64,000 bases of DNA from Microbispora sp. NBC_01189 (GTDB lineage Bacteria > Actinomycetota > Actinomycetes > Streptosporangiales > Streptosporangiaceae). A program made the translations under genes and the position numbers. Every line of letters starts with the position of its first letter. Position 1 is the stretch's first letter. Below, one piece after another: positions 1 to 13,403 of the stretch. The stretch covers positions 1,146,001 through 1,210,000 of the forward strand of contig NZ_CP108581.1 of the NCBI RefSeq assembly GCF_036010665.1, in the 5' to 3' direction. The notes beneath the pieces were generated by a model, which saw only the letters and a list, made by a program, of their open reading frames with translations, was not told where the DNA came from and did no database searches.

Positions 1-2
1 AA

Positions 3-4582
<4,580 letters not shown>

Positions 4583-4592
<10 letters not shown>

Positions 4593-5887
4593 CCGGCGGG
4601 GTCGCGGGCGGCCGGGTGCGCGTGCAGGTCCTCCAGCACCGCCCGGGCGGCCCGCCGCCCGGAGACCAGCGCGCCCTGGATGGACCCGGTGTCGCGGTGG
4701 TCGCCGCAGACATAGCGTCGTGCTCCACGCGCGCCGGGGCCCTCCGCCGGGAGCCGCACCGGGCGGCGCAGCGGCATCGGGGGCGGCATCGCGGGCAGGG
4801 CCGCCTCGATCGCGTAGGTGGCGACGTGCTCCCACGACGAGGTGTCGCCGTAAATCCGGGCGAGCCGGTCCCGCACCCGGGGCTCGTCCCGGTCGCCGTG
4901 TACACCGAGGACCGAGGTGGAGATCAGCGCGCGGCCGTCGGAGGAGTACTCGGGCGCGGCGTCGGTGACCACGATCGTGTCGGTGATCAGGCCCTCCGCG
5001 TCCACGATCTGCGTCGGCTCGCCGAGCGGCGACGTGGGAGCGGCGTGGTAGAAGGTCGTGACCGGCCGCATCGCGGGCACCGGCAGACCGGGCAGGAGCC
5101 GACCCGCCGTGGCCGGGTCGGCCGCGACCACCACGGCGGACGCCTCCATCTCGCCGCCCATCTCACCCTCGCCGTCGAGGGCGACACCGGTGGGAGTCAG
5201 CGCGCCGACGGCGGTCTCCAGGCGGACCGCGTCCGGCGGGAGACGCTCGGCGAGCTGCTCCGGGATCCGCTCCATGCCAAGGGCCGGCAGGCCGATGGTG
5301 CCCCGCACGAAGGACCGCCAGAACAGGTGGAAGATCCGGCTGGAGGTCTCCAGTTCCCGCTCCAGGACCACGCCCGCCAGGAAGGGCCGGAACAGGTTCT
5401 CGACGACCTCCGGGGACGCGCCCCAGTGCCGCAGCTCCTCCTCGGTGGTGCGCTCGGCGCCGCCCCGCCGCCGTACGAGGGAGTCGGGCAGCAGCAGGTC
5501 GCGGGTGGTGAGCGCGGCGAGCACGGCCTTGTCCACCGGCGTGCCCACCCGGGCGAACAGGCCGCTGAGCGCCTGGCGCGGATGCCGCCACGGCAGCGTC
5601 ACCCGCTCGCGCCGCCCCTCGCGGAAGACGATCACTCCCGAGGTGAACGGACGCAGGCGCAGCGCCGGGATGTCGAGGACCCGGGCGGCCTCGGGATAGC
5701 CGGTGTTGAAGACCTGATACCCGCGGTCGAGCCGGAAGCCGTCCACGAGATCGGTGCGGATCCGGCCGCCGACGCCGTCGGAGGCCTCCAGGACCCGGAC
5801 CGCCACCCCCGCCCTGTGCAGGTGGACGGCGCAGGCCAGCCCCGCGAGTCCCGCGCCGACGACGATCACCGCGGCAGGCTGTGGCAT
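4583..5887 (-). CDS. FAD-dependent amine oxidase / protoporphyrinogen oxidase-like protein
   Basis: The 434-residue product opens with a dinucleotide-binding motif (VVGAGLAGLACAVHLHRAG, residues 7-25), then an acidic strand end (VLEASDGVGGRIRT) typical of the flavin amine oxidase superfamily. The C-terminal stretch YVCGDHRDTGSIQGAL is the usual second FAD contact. ATG 5887 is preferred because GGAGGGG lies just upstream; longer starts have no such site. The family oxidises amines or desaturates ring or carotenoid substrates; the substrate here cannot be read from sequence. It is soluble, single-gene, and convergent with the kinase. Confidence 0.85.
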
Positions 5888-6030
5888 GAACCGCCCCTCC
5901 TCTTGCCGTAACTCGCCCGTACGTCTTCGCATCGGTATTCGAGCCCGGCGGAGGCCGCGGATGCAGCCGGCCGCCGGGGAAGCGGCTGTGAACGTTCCCA
6001 GGGCGGCGGTGCCCGGAAGGTGAAATTTTC

Positions 6031-6055
6031 AGTGATCACTGCCGTCCGGCAGTGC
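6031..6055. promoter_or_regulatory. Two overlapping palindromes upstream of the lyase gene
   Basis: CAGTGATCACTG (6031-6042) is a perfect 12-bp palindrome. It overlaps a second inverted repeat, CACTGCCG-TC-CGGCAGTG (6038-6055). They lie in the 457-bp divergent gap between the FAD enzyme and the lyase and could be operator sites. The regulator is unknown. Confidence 0.4.
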
Positions 6056-6158
6056 GGGGACGCCCGGCGCGGGCCCGGCCGCGACCGCTCCCACCTGCCC
6101 GGGCCGCCACCCGGGGACGCGCCGGGCGGCCGCGTCCACATGGGTGAATAGCGAATGT

Positions 6159-6187
6159 TTGACCACAGCGCCCGTTTCGCGTTGTGA
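6159..6187 (+). promoter_or_regulatory. Candidate promoter for the rhamnogalacturonan lyase gene
   Basis: TTGACC (6159-6164) and TTGTGA (6182-6187) are separated by exactly 17 bases, a plausible primary-sigma promoter with a weak -10. It would give a leader of about 150 bases before ATG 6345. I see nothing else gene-like between 5888 and 6344. Confidence 0.3.
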
Positions 6188-6344
6188 TGACGCGGCACCC
6201 CGGCATGGCCCCGCCCGGGTCGCGTCCGGCCCACCGCCCCAGGTCCCCGGCTCCCGGAGGTCTCGCGTGGACCGGCCGGCGCGGTGCGTCCCGGACGCCG
6301 TCGCGGCCCTGCCGGCACCACCGGCACCCTCGTCTGGAGTTTGG

Positions 6345-8747
6345 ATGACCACACGACGAAGATTCGCGTCGATCGCCGCCGTGGCCTCGGCCGCCGCCCT
6401 CGCGGGAGCCGGGGCGCTGCCCGCCCTCCCCGCGTCGGCGGCGGCGGGCTGCCGGGTCGACTATCAGGTGACGAACCAATGGCAGGGCGGGTTCGGCACC
6501 TCCGTGACGATCACCAACCTCGGCGACGCGGTCAACGGCTGGACGCTCACCTGGTCGTACACCGCGGGGCAGACGGTGACGCAGGCGTGGAACGCGACGG
6601 TCACCCAGAGCGGCGCGCAGGTGACCGCGAAGGACGCCGGCTACAACGGGTCGATCCCCACCGGCGGGACGGCCTCGTTCGGCTTCAACGGTTCGTGGAA
6701 CGACTCCGCCAACCCCGTGCCCGCGAACTTCGCGCTCAACGGCACCGCCTGCACCGGCGGGGTCACGAGCAGCCCCAGCGCGTCGCCCAGCCCCAGTGCC
6801 AGCCCCAGTGCCAGCCCCAGCGCGTCGCCCAGCCCCAGTGCCAGCCCCAGTGCCAGCCCCAGTGCGTCGCCCAGCCCCAGTGCCAGCCCCAGTGCCAGCC
6901 CGACGCGGTCTCCGAGCCCGTCGCCGAGCCCGTCGCCCAGCCCCTCGCCCAGCCCCTCCCCGAGCCCGTCGGCGACCCCCACGACCATCCCGGCCGGGGC
7001 GCGGCAGATGGAGAACCTGGGCCGCGGCCTGATCAGCGTGCGGTCCGGCAACGGCAACCTGGTCTCCTGGCGGCTGCTCGGCACCGAGAGCATCGGCACC
7101 GGGTTCAACGTCTACCGGGGGTCGACGAAGCTGAACTCCTCGCCGATCACCAACTCCACGAACTACGTCGACTCGGGCGCCGCCGCCGACGCGTCGTACA
7201 CGGTGCGGGCCGTGGTGGACGGCGCCGAGCAGGCGGCGTCGGCGTCGTCGCTGCGTTTCACCGGCGGCGACTATCTCGACGTGCCCATCCAGCCGCCGTC
7301 CGGCGGCACGACGCCCGACGGGGTCGCCTACACCTACAGCGCCAACGACGCGAGCGTGGGCGACCTGGACGGCGACGGCCAGTACGAGTTCGTGCTGAAG
7401 TGGGACCCGTCCAACGCCAAGGACAACTCCCAGTCCGGATACACCGGAAACGTCTTCGTCGACGCGTACCGGCTCAACGGCTCCCGGATGTGGCGGATCG
7501 ACCTCGGCCGCAACATCCGCGCGGGCGCGCACTACACGCAGTTCCAGGTGTACGACTACGACGGCGACGGCAGGGCCGAGGTGGCGATGAAGACCGCCGA
7601 CGGCACCAAGGACGGCACCGGGAAGGTCATCGGCAGTTCCTCGGCCGACTACCGCAACTCCTCCGGTTACGTCCTGTCCGGGCCGGAGTACCTGACGATG
7701 TTCAACGGCCAGACCGGCGCCGCCGTGTCCACCGTGAACTACGACCCACCGCGCGGGACGGTCTCCTCCTGGGGCGACTCCTACGGCAACCGGGTGGACC
7801 GCTTCCTCGCCGCCACCGCCTATCTCGACGGCGCCCGCCCGTCGCTGGTCATGTCGCGCGGCTACTACACCCGTACGGTCATCGCGGCGTGGGACTTCCG
7901 CAACGGCTCGCTGACCAAGCGGTGGACGTTCGACTCCAACTCCAGCGGCAGCCAGTACACCGGCCAGGGCAACCACAACCTGGCGGTGGCCGACGTGGAC
8001 GGCGACGGCAGGGACGAGATCGTCTTCGGCGCGATGGCGATCAACGACAACGGCACGCCGCTGTGGAACACCGGCAACGGGCACGGCGACGCCCTGCACG
8101 TCGGCGACCTCGACCCGTCCCGGGCCGGGCTGGAGGTGTTCAAGGTCGACGAGGACACCAGCAAGCCCGCGGCGTGGATGGCCGACGCCCGCACCGGCTC
8201 CATCATCTGGACCAACGGCTCCTGCGGCTGCGACAACGGGCGCGGCGTCTCCGGCGACATCTGGGCCGGCAGCCCGGGCGCCGAGTCGTGGTCGGCCGCG
8301 GTCTCCGGCGTCTACAACACCAGGGGGCAGAACGTCGGGCGCAAGCCGGGCTCGACGAACTTCCTCGTCTGGTGGGACGCCGACCCCGTCCGCGAACTGC
8401 TCGACGGCACCCACATCGACAAGTACGGCACAAGTAGTGACACCCGGCTGCTGACGGCGAACGGGGTCCACTCCAACAACGGCACCAAGTCGACCCCGTC
8501 GCTGTCGGCCGACCTGTTCGGCGACTGGCGCGAGGAGGTCGTCTGGCCGACGAACGACAACACCGCCCTGCGGATCTACAGCACGACCACGGCGACCACC
8601 CGCCAGATCCACACGCTCATGCACGACCCGACGTACCGGCTGGCGATCGCCTGGCAGAATACCGCCTACAACCAGCCGCCCCACCCGGGCTTCTTCCTCG
8701 GCGACGGCATGGCCACTCCGAGCAGGCCAAACATCTATCTCCGCTGA
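6345..8747 (+). CDS. Secreted rhamnogalacturonan lyase, CBM2 plus PL11-like domain
   Basis: The 800-residue product has a signal peptide starting MTTRRR and ending near ASAAA (about residue 34), an arginine-rich start compatible with Tat export. A CBM2-type cellulose-binding domain follows (about 36-135), then a Pro/Ser/Ala linker (about 142-210) and a catalytic region resembling PL11 lyases with repeated DGDG calcium-type motifs. PL11 enzymes cleave the pectin rhamnogalacturonan-I backbone by beta-elimination. ATG 6345 follows CTGGAG. The last codons after 8713 are not original: the prophage attachment core lies at 8661-8713 and phage DNA supplies the new C-terminus (PSRPNIYLR), so the enzyme should stay functional. 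Confidence 0.92.
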   Translation: MTTRRRFASIAAVASAAALAGAGALPALPASAAAGCRVDYQVTNQWQGGFGTSVTITNLGDAVNGWTLTWSYTAGQTVTQAWNATVTQSGAQVTAKDAGYNGSIPTGGTASFGFNGSWNDSANPVPANFALNGTACTGGVTSSPSASPSPSASPSASPSASPSPSASPSASPSASPSPSASPSASPTRSPSPSPSPSPSPSPSPSPSPSATPTTIPAGARQMENLGRGLISVRSGNGNLVSWRLLGTESIGTGFNVYRGSTKLNSSPITNSTNYVDSGAAADASYTVRAVVDGAEQAASASSLRFTGGDYLDVPIQPPSGGTTPDGVAYTYSANDASVGDLDGDGQYEFVLKWDPSNAKDNSQSGYTGNVFVDAYRLNGSRMWRIDLGRNIRAGAHYTQFQVYDYDGDGRAEVAMKTADGTKDGTGKVIGSSSADYRNSSGYVLSGPEYLTMFNGQTGAAVSTVNYDPPRGTVSSWGDSYGNRVDRFLAATAYLDGARPSLVMSRGYYTRTVIAAWDFRNGSLTKRWTFDSNSSGSQYTGQGNHNLAVADVDGDGRDEIVFGAMAINDNGTPLWNTGNGHGDALHVGDLDPSRAGLEVFKVDEDTSKPAAWMADARTGSIIWTNGSCGCDNGRGVSGDIWAGSPGAESWSAAVSGVYNTRGQNVGRKPGSTNFLVWWDADPVRELLDGTHIDKYGTSSDTRLLTANGVHSNNGTKSTPSLSADLFGDWREEVVWPTNDNTALRIYSTTTATTRQIHTLMHDPTYRLAIAWQNTAYNQPPHPGFFLGDGMATPSRPNIYLR
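6770..6975 (+). repeat. Short tandem repeats encoding the Pro/Ser/Ala linker
   Basis: Units such as CCCAGCCCCAGTGCCAG repeat many times and encode SPSASPSAS-type linker between the CBM2 and catalytic domains. Such linkers are common in secreted actinomycete glycan enzymes and are slippage-prone. Confidence 0.85.
8661..8713. other. attL core, in the 3' end of the lyase gene
   Basis: These 53 bases, beginning ACCGCCTACAACC and ending GACGGCATGGC, are identical to 48851-48903. They encode lyase residues near the C-terminus. Bases after 8713 are phage-derived, restore the reading frame to a new stop at 8745-8747, and so preserve the host gene. Confidence 0.9.
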
Positions 8748-8756
8748 CTCGCGCGC

Positions 8757-10061
8757 TCACGTGACTGCCCCTTGGGCCGTCTCTGGGCCGTCAGCCTGCC
8801 CAGGGGGCCGTCGCAGCGCCCGATCGATCAATGTCCTCATCCTCTGATCACTCTTCGGCATCAAGTGCGCGTAGACCCGCAGTGTGATCGTCGGGTCGCC
8901 GTGGCCGAGCCACTCGGCCACGGCCTGGATCGACTCGCCCTCGGTCAGCAGCACGCTGGCGAAGTAGTGCCGCAGCATGTGCATCCCGTGCTCGCGGTAG
9001 AGGTGACCGCGCTTCTCGCCCGCAGCCAGCTTCGGCACGATGCCGACCTGCTCCAAGGCCGCGTGCCAGATCTCGTTGATCCTGTCCCGGTAGACGGCCC
9101 CGCCGTAGGCGTTGCCGGGGCAGGAGAAGAACAGGCGAGCGGTGCGGGGTGCACCGTCGAGCGTGCGCCACGGCAGCGTCACCGTGAGCGGTTCGTACTC
9201 CCGCATGTGCTCTGCCAGCACCAGCTTCACACTCTCGGGCAGCGGCTCCTCGCGTACCTTCTCGCCCTTCGGCAGGGCGAAGACGAGCTTGCTCGACAGG
9301 ACCTTGATCTGTCGCTGGACCTTGACAGTCCCCCGTAGCCAATCGATGTCATCTGGGCCGAAGCCGAGGATCTCGCCCTGCCGCATCCCGAGGCCGGCAC
9401 CTACCGCAACCATCGCCTGATAGCGGCCGGGTAAGGCCTCGCCCATCGCGAGCACTTGCTCTGCCGTCCACGGGACGAGCTTCTTCTTCGTGCTTCTCGG
9501 CAGCACAACCGTGGACGTCTTGACCGGGTTCTTCGTGATGAGCTCGTCGTCGATTGCCACGGCGAAGACCGTGCCGACGTGCGTCATGATGGTCCCGATA
9601 TAGGAGGGCGCGAGGCCGTTGCTCTCCATCTTCTTCACCACGGCCTGCACCATGCTCGGCCGCTTCGACAGGCGCCCGATCTCCTTACTCCCGATGACCG
9701 GATAAACGTGGTTCGTCAAGCGGGTGTGCATAACTTTTCGCGTCGAGGGATCGAGGGTGCGGCTCTCGATGACATCCTCGGCCAGCTTCCGGAATGTGAT
9801 TTTCCCAGCGTCGGGATCGACATACGTGCCTCGCAACACGTCGGCCTCTACCTGGATCTTAAATCGCTCCGCATCGACCTTTTTCTCGAACGACCTATTG
9901 CGTTCTCGGTCGTCAGGGTCGAGGTAGCGCACTCGCCAGCGCTTGCCCTTGCCGTACCGCATCGGGTCCTTTTCCATGACCGGTTTCCCGTTCGCCCCGA
10001 TCAGAAGTTTTCCATCGGCACCACGTTTCCGTCGCATCCACCGGTCGTCGATATGCGCCAC
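8757..10061 (-). CDS. int: Phage tyrosine-type site-specific integrase
   Basis: The 434-residue recombinase has an N-terminal arm-binding/SAM-like region (about 40-180) and a catalytic domain with Arg227 (GMRQGE), His361-x-x-Arg364 (HMLRH), His387 (WLGHGDP) and nucleophile Tyr397 (RVYAHL). It integrates the phage at the adjacent attL. GTG 10059-10061 is preceded by GGAGAGG inside the end of the repressor gene, and only 3 bases separate the repressor stop from this start, so the two genes are probably co-translated. A deleted relative of this gene survives at 48977-49070. Confidence 0.95.
   Translation of the reverse strand: MAHIDDRWMRRKRGADGKLLIGANGKPVMEKDPMRYGKGKRWRVRYLDPDDRERNRSFEKKVDAERFKIQVEADVLRGTYVDPDAGKITFRKLAEDVIESRTLDPSTRKVMHTRLTNHVYPVIGSKEIGRLSKRPSMVQAVVKKMESNGLAPSYIGTIMTHVGTVFAVAIDDELITKNPVKTSTVVLPRSTKKKLVPWTAEQVLAMGEALPGRYQAMVAVGAGLGMRQGEILGFGPDDIDWLRGTVKVQRQIKVLSSKLVFALPKGEKVREEPLPESVKLVLAEHMREYEPLTVTLPWRTLDGAPRTARLFFSCPGNAYGGAVYRDRINEIWHAALEQVGIVPKLAAGEKRGHLYREHGMHMLRHYFASVLLTEGESIQAVAEWLGHGDPTITLRVYAHLMPKSDQRMRTLIDRALRRPPGQADGPETAQGAVT
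8773..8792. promoter_or_regulatory. Candidate integrase arm-type site, left of prophage
   Basis: TGGGCCGTC occurs twice in tandem here, spaced by TC, and the same 20 bases recur at 48721-48740. The two copies sit 60 bp and 110 bp inside the att cores, as arm-type integrase sites do in lambdoid attP. The left copy overlaps the last codons of the integrase gene. Confidence 0.6.
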
Positions 10062-10064
10062 TCG

Positions 10065-10814
10065 TCATTCCTCTCCGTCAAGTCCCAAGCGGCGCCTCAT
10101 CGCCGCGTTCCCGTTCGCGATGAACACCCGGACCTCCTGGTCGAGCTGGCGGGTGACCCGCCCACGAAGCGCGTAGATCCGGTTAGCTGTGGCTTCGTCC
10201 CACACGTCGCCCGGCTCCTTCGCACGCACCCGCGCGTCCCGTTCCGCGGTCAACGTGCGCCCCCATAGATGCGCGCTGATGGCCGCGAAGACGTGGGGCG
10301 CCTCCTTGAAGCGGTAGGCCGCCCGCACCTCGGCCTCCCCCGAGTCCCGAAGCACCTCCGCGAAACCCGCCGGCGGGCCATTGATGCCGAGTTCGCGACA
10401 GCGGCCCCGGATCCGGGGCCAGATCAGCGGATCCCCGCCGGGGAGCTGGGCCGCTTGCTCCGTCGGGCGGATGACGATGTCGTTGCCCAGCGCGTCGTAC
10501 TCGAGTAGGCGAGGAGCATCCCGGGCGGTCACGCGAACATGGCTCGTCAGCTGAAGGTCGCCGTCCGCGTCGAACAGGTCCGACATGCTCACTGGCCGGT
10601 CAAGCGACCACTGCAGGAGCATGGGCAGCAGTAGCAGCTCTTCCCCGCTGAGAGCCTTCTCTCCGCGCTCCAGGGCGGCGATCTTAGATCGCGACCAGGC
10701 GAGACCCATGCTGCGCGCGGTCCGAGAGATGTCCTCTTGGCGTTTGCCGGCGGCCTCGCGGAGGTCGCGCACACGTTCGCCGATCACCTCGCGGAGTGAT
10801 CTCGGAGCGTTCAT
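10065..10814 (-). CDS. XRE-type helix-turn-helix protein, probable phage repressor
   Basis: The product has 249 residues from ATG 10814; an in-frame extension to 10904 is possible but unlikely. Residues 1-70 form a helix-turn-helix (IGERVRDLREAAGKRQEDISRTAR). The rest is helical with no recognised enzyme motif. It is the first gene of an operon with the integrase and diverges from an excisionase-like gene, the usual place of an immunity repressor. Its role as repressor is inferred from position and the DNA-binding fold. Confidence 0.7.
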   Translation of the reverse strand: MNAPRSLREVIGERVRDLREAAGKRQEDISRTARSMGLAWSRSKIAALERGEKALSGEELLLLPMLLQWSLDRPVSMSDLFDADGDLQLTSHVRVTARDAPRLLEYDALGNDIVIRPTEQAAQLPGGDPLIWPRIRGRCRELGINGPPAGFAEVLRDSGEAEVRAAYRFKEAPHVFAAISAHLWGRTLTAERDARVRAKEPGDVWDEATANRIYALRGRVTRQLDQEVRVFIANGNAAMRRRLGLDGEE

Positions 10815-10848
10815 AGCGTTCACGGTAGCACGCTCACGCGGTCCAATC

Positions 10849-10863
10849 TTGACCCGCTTGACA
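10849..10863. promoter_or_regulatory. Tandem TTGAC elements in the repressor/excisionase gap
   Basis: TTGACC (10849-10854) and TTGACA (10858-10863) stand 9 bases apart in the divergent gap. TTGACA could be a -35 for the rightward gene (a weak CATGGT follows after 17 bases), and the pair could also be a repressor site. Neither is certain. Confidence 0.3.
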
Positions 10864-10935
10864 ATGCGTTCAGCGTGCCCCATGGTTGTCGTCACGCGAC
10901 CCAATTACGGACCGCACGAAGGAGGAATTGTGGAC

Positions 10936-11130
10936 GTGACGACGGAAGACGCCCTGTGGACGACGGCCGAGGCCGCCGCCTACCTGAGACGCCCAGAAGG
11001 GACATTGCGGCAGTGGCGGCACAAGGGTGTCGGGCCCAAGGGATTCCGGCAGATGGGCCGGGTTGTCTACCGCCGGAGCGAGGTCATGAGGTGGCTGGAG
11101 GAGCAGGAGCGCGCCGAGGCAGAGCGTTGA
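10936..11130 (+). CDS. Excisionase-like MerR-type HTH protein
   Basis: The product is 64 residues from GTG 10936, with GGAGGA ten bases upstream; GTG 10930 is an alternative. The sequence TTAEAAAYLRRPEGTLRQWR and a later VVYRRSEVMRWLEEQ are the classic small HTH_17/excisionase fold. It probably directs excision with the nearby integrase, or acts as an early activator. It is the first rightward gene. Confidence 0.7.
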   Translation: MTTEDALWTTAEAAAYLRRPEGTLRQWRHKGVGPKGFRQMGRVVYRRSEVMRWLEEQERAEAER

Positions 11131-11200
11131 GCACACCCGCCCATAGAGGCGTGATCGGTCTCAGGTCGTCACGTAGCTGCTCGGATCAGGGGGATGCCCG

Positions 11201-12226
11201 ATGGGCCGTACGGAGGCGCGGATCTTCGCCTCGATCTGGCGCGATAGCGATTTCCGCGCCCTGCGCCGGAGCGCACAAGGCACGTACTTCTTCCTGCTGA
11301 GCTCCCCCGACCTCAGCCATGCCGGGACGATCCCTCTGCGCCTGCGCCGGTGGAGCAGCGCGGCCGAGGACTTCACCGTCGAGGCTCTCGAAGAGGACCT
11401 CGCCGCGTTGGAGGCGGGCCGTTTCATCGTCGTTGACCCCGCCACCGAAGAGATCTTGATCCGGTCGCTGATCCGACGAGACAAGGTGGCCAGGAACCCC
11501 GGCCTGTTCGAGGCCGCGGTTCAGCAGATCGCGCTCATCGAGTCCCTGCGGATCCGGGCCGTCGTCCGCGCCGAGTTGCAGCGCCTCGCGGCCACCCCGG
11601 ACGAGGTCAACGACAAGGTCAAGCCCCAGCTCCTGGCCGTCATCCAGACCCTCTCGGAGGGGGTAATCGCCCCGTCCTCCGAGGGGCTGTTGGGGGGACC
11701 CCCCGAGGGACCCCCAGGGGGGGAGGGCATCACCACCGAGGGGAAGGGGGGTACTCACCGTACAGAAGTAATCCCCCCTGCCCCTCTCCCCTCACCCCCA
11801 GCCATCTCCTCGTCGGCGGCTGCGCCGCACGACGGCGAGCAGACGCGCGAGGACGTCGAACGCCTCTGCAAACACCTCGCGGATCGCATCGAGGGCGGCG
11901 GATCGAAGCGGCCGACCATCGGCAAGGGATGGCGCGATGCCGCCCGCCGGATGCTGGACCTCGACGGGCGCACCGAGGAGCAGATCCACCGGGCCATCGA
12001 CTGGGCCCAGGACAGCGAGTTCTGGTGCAGCCGGATCATGTCGATGCCGAAGCTGCGCGAGAAGTACGACGTGCTCCGGCTGCAGGCTCAGCGCAGCGGG
12101 ACCCGTGCCGCACCGCACGGCAGGGCTCAATCGACGACCGACGCACGTGTCGCTCAGGCCCTCGACGTCGCGCAGCGCCTCGCCGCAGAAGAAGCCCCAC
12201 AGGACCGGAAGGAGATCGCGAGATGA
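11201..12226 (+). CDS. Phage replication initiator / helicase-loader-type protein
   Basis: The 341-residue product has an N-terminal winged-helix-like part (RTEARIFASIWRDSDFRAL onward, residues 3-110) as found in phage replisome organisers. A Pro/Gly-rich linker encoded by long G and C runs (11690-11770) follows, then a C-terminal helical domain (about 205-300). The reading of this gene as replication protein rests on fold resemblance and on its place after the excisionase. The G7 run near 11720 is a spot to check for sequencing error. It overlaps the next start by 4 bases (ATGA). Confidence 0.65.
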   Translation: MGRTEARIFASIWRDSDFRALRRSAQGTYFFLLSSPDLSHAGTIPLRLRRWSSAAEDFTVEALEEDLAALEAGRFIVVDPATEEILIRSLIRRDKVARNPGLFEAAVQQIALIESLRIRAVVRAELQRLAATPDEVNDKVKPQLLAVIQTLSEGVIAPSSEGLLGGPPEGPPGGEGITTEGKGGTHRTEVIPPAPLPSPPAISSSAAAPHDGEQTREDVERLCKHLADRIEGGGSKRPTIGKGWRDAARRMLDLDGRTEEQIHRAIDWAQDSEFWCSRIMSMPKLREKYDVLRLQAQRSGTRAAPHGRAQSTTDARVAQALDVAQRLAAEEAPQDRKEIAR

Positions 12227-12825
12227 ACCCCTCCGAGGCGGCCGTCCTACTCGGCATCGCCGCCGCCTTCGACCGGCGCACCGTTGGCGAGGTCGACGCA
12301 CGGGCGTGGGCCGAGGCCCTCGCCGACGTGGCCCTCGACGACGCGCGCGCGGCCGTCGTGGAGCACTACCGCGAGAGCGCCCGCTGGCTCATGCCTGCGG
12401 ACGTGCGGACCCGCGTCAAGGCGATGCGCCGTGCCCGGCTGGAGCGCGAGGTCCTTCCGGCGCCGCCCGCGGAGCTGTGCGACGACGTGAAGGGCTACAA
12501 GGCCGCGCTCGACCGGCGCATCGCGCAGATCGCGGACGGCTGGTCCAAGGGCCTGGCGCTCGACGCGCCTAAGGGCCAGCACCGCCCCACTGAGGCCTAC
12601 CGCAAGGCACGTGGGGAGGACGCGCGCCACGACCTCCGTGTCGCGTCGCTGCACCTGCCGTGCCCGCACTGCAAGGCCGCCCCCGGCGCGGTGTGCGTCA
12701 ACGCCGTGGGCAAGCCGCTCGCGACCGAGCCCGCGCACGAGGCCAGGCTCGTCGCGGCCGGACTCGCCCGATGGACCGAGGTCCGCGGCGTACGCCGCGC
12801 CGAACTGATCGGGTCGAGCTCGTGA
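12223..12825 (+). CDS. Phage protein with C-terminal zinc-finger motif
   Basis: The product has 200 residues. The N-terminal half is helical (MNPSEAAVLLGIAAAFDRRT), resembling the small partner proteins next to phage replication initiators. The C-terminus has a Cys pair motif, CPHCKAAPGAVC, shared by many small actinophage proteins of unknown job. It is translationally coupled to the replication gene upstream and the 68-residue gene downstream. Confidence 0.7.
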   Translation: MNPSEAAVLLGIAAAFDRRTVGEVDARAWAEALADVALDDARAAVVEHYRESARWLMPADVRTRVKAMRRARLEREVLPAPPAELCDDVKGYKAALDRRIAQIADGWSKGLALDAPKGQHRPTEAYRKARGEDARHDLRVASLHLPCPHCKAAPGAVCVNAVGKPLATEPAHEARLVAAGLARWTEVRGVRRAELIGSSS

Positions 12826-13028
12826 GCGGGCATGCTCGGCGGCGTGCCGACCGCCTCGACGAGCTTGAGGAGCGCTTGGAGCAGATCCGCGGCGCGATCG
12901 ACGTCATCGATGACGAGCAGCTGATCCACGCCATCGTCCACAGCGAGAAAGGCCGGCAACTCGTCCGCGTGCTGGCCAACCTCCGGGTGCTCGCCGACGG
13001 CGCCACCAGCCCACGGAGGGGCCGGTGA
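12822..13028 (+). CDS. Small helical phage protein, unknown function
   Basis: The 68-residue product starts at GTG 12822, overlapping the previous stop (GTGA). It is mostly one amphipathic helix (RLDELEERLEQIRGAIDVIDD). No family is recognised. Coupling on both sides supports it being real. Confidence 0.6.
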   Translation: MSGHARRRADRLDELEERLEQIRGAIDVIDDEQLIHAIVHSEKGRQLVRVLANLRVLADGATSPRRGR

Positions 13029-13399
13029 CGCCGCCCAGGACCCGCGTGGAGCTTCGCACCCAGTCCGTCGCGCCGCGCCGCGTGAAGGTCGAGGGCGACC
13101 GGTTCCACGGTCGCGTGCCTGAGGGGGCGGTGTACGTCGGCCGGGCCGCTCCGGGCCTGCGCCGCTCGCCGTTCGCCAACCCGCACACGGTCGGGAAGTT
13201 CTGCCGGGAGTGCGGGGGCCAGGTCCACGACCAGGCCGCGGCCGTCGAGGCGTACCGGCGGCACCTGCGCAAGCGTCCCGAGCTCGTCGAGCGGGCCCGC
13301 GCCGAGCTCGCCGGCCGGAACTTGGCCTGCTGGTGCAGGCCCGGAGAACCGTGTCATGTCGACGTTCTGCTCGCCGTCGTCCCTGGAGAGGAAGCCTGA
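13025..13399 (+). CDS. DUF4326-like phage protein
   Basis: The 124-residue product contains VYVGRAAPG...SPFANPH near the middle and LACWCRPGEPCHVDVLL at the C-terminus, the hallmarks of DUF4326 proteins. These are frequent in phages; their function is unknown, although the two Cys and the His suggest metal binding. GTG 13025 overlaps the previous stop. Confidence 0.75.
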   Translation: MTPPRTRVELRTQSVAPRRVKVEGDRFHGRVPEGAVYVGRAAPGLRRSPFANPHTVGKFCRECGGQVHDQAAAVEAYRRHLRKRPELVERARAELAGRNLACWCRPGEPCHVDVLLAVVPGEEA

Positions 13400-13403
13400 C
13401 TCC

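Noticed and set aside
6770-6975. Tandem repeats as a CRISPR array
   Set aside because: Units are short, in frame, without unique spacers, and code for a Pro/Ser linker. I found no cas gene or CRISPR-like array anywhere in the window.
6036-8684. An 882-codon open frame on the reverse strand of the lyase gene
   Set aside because: It has the Val/Arg/Gly/Ala composition of an antisense frame in GC-rich DNA and no domain. The forward frame has signal peptide, CBM2 and PL11 features.
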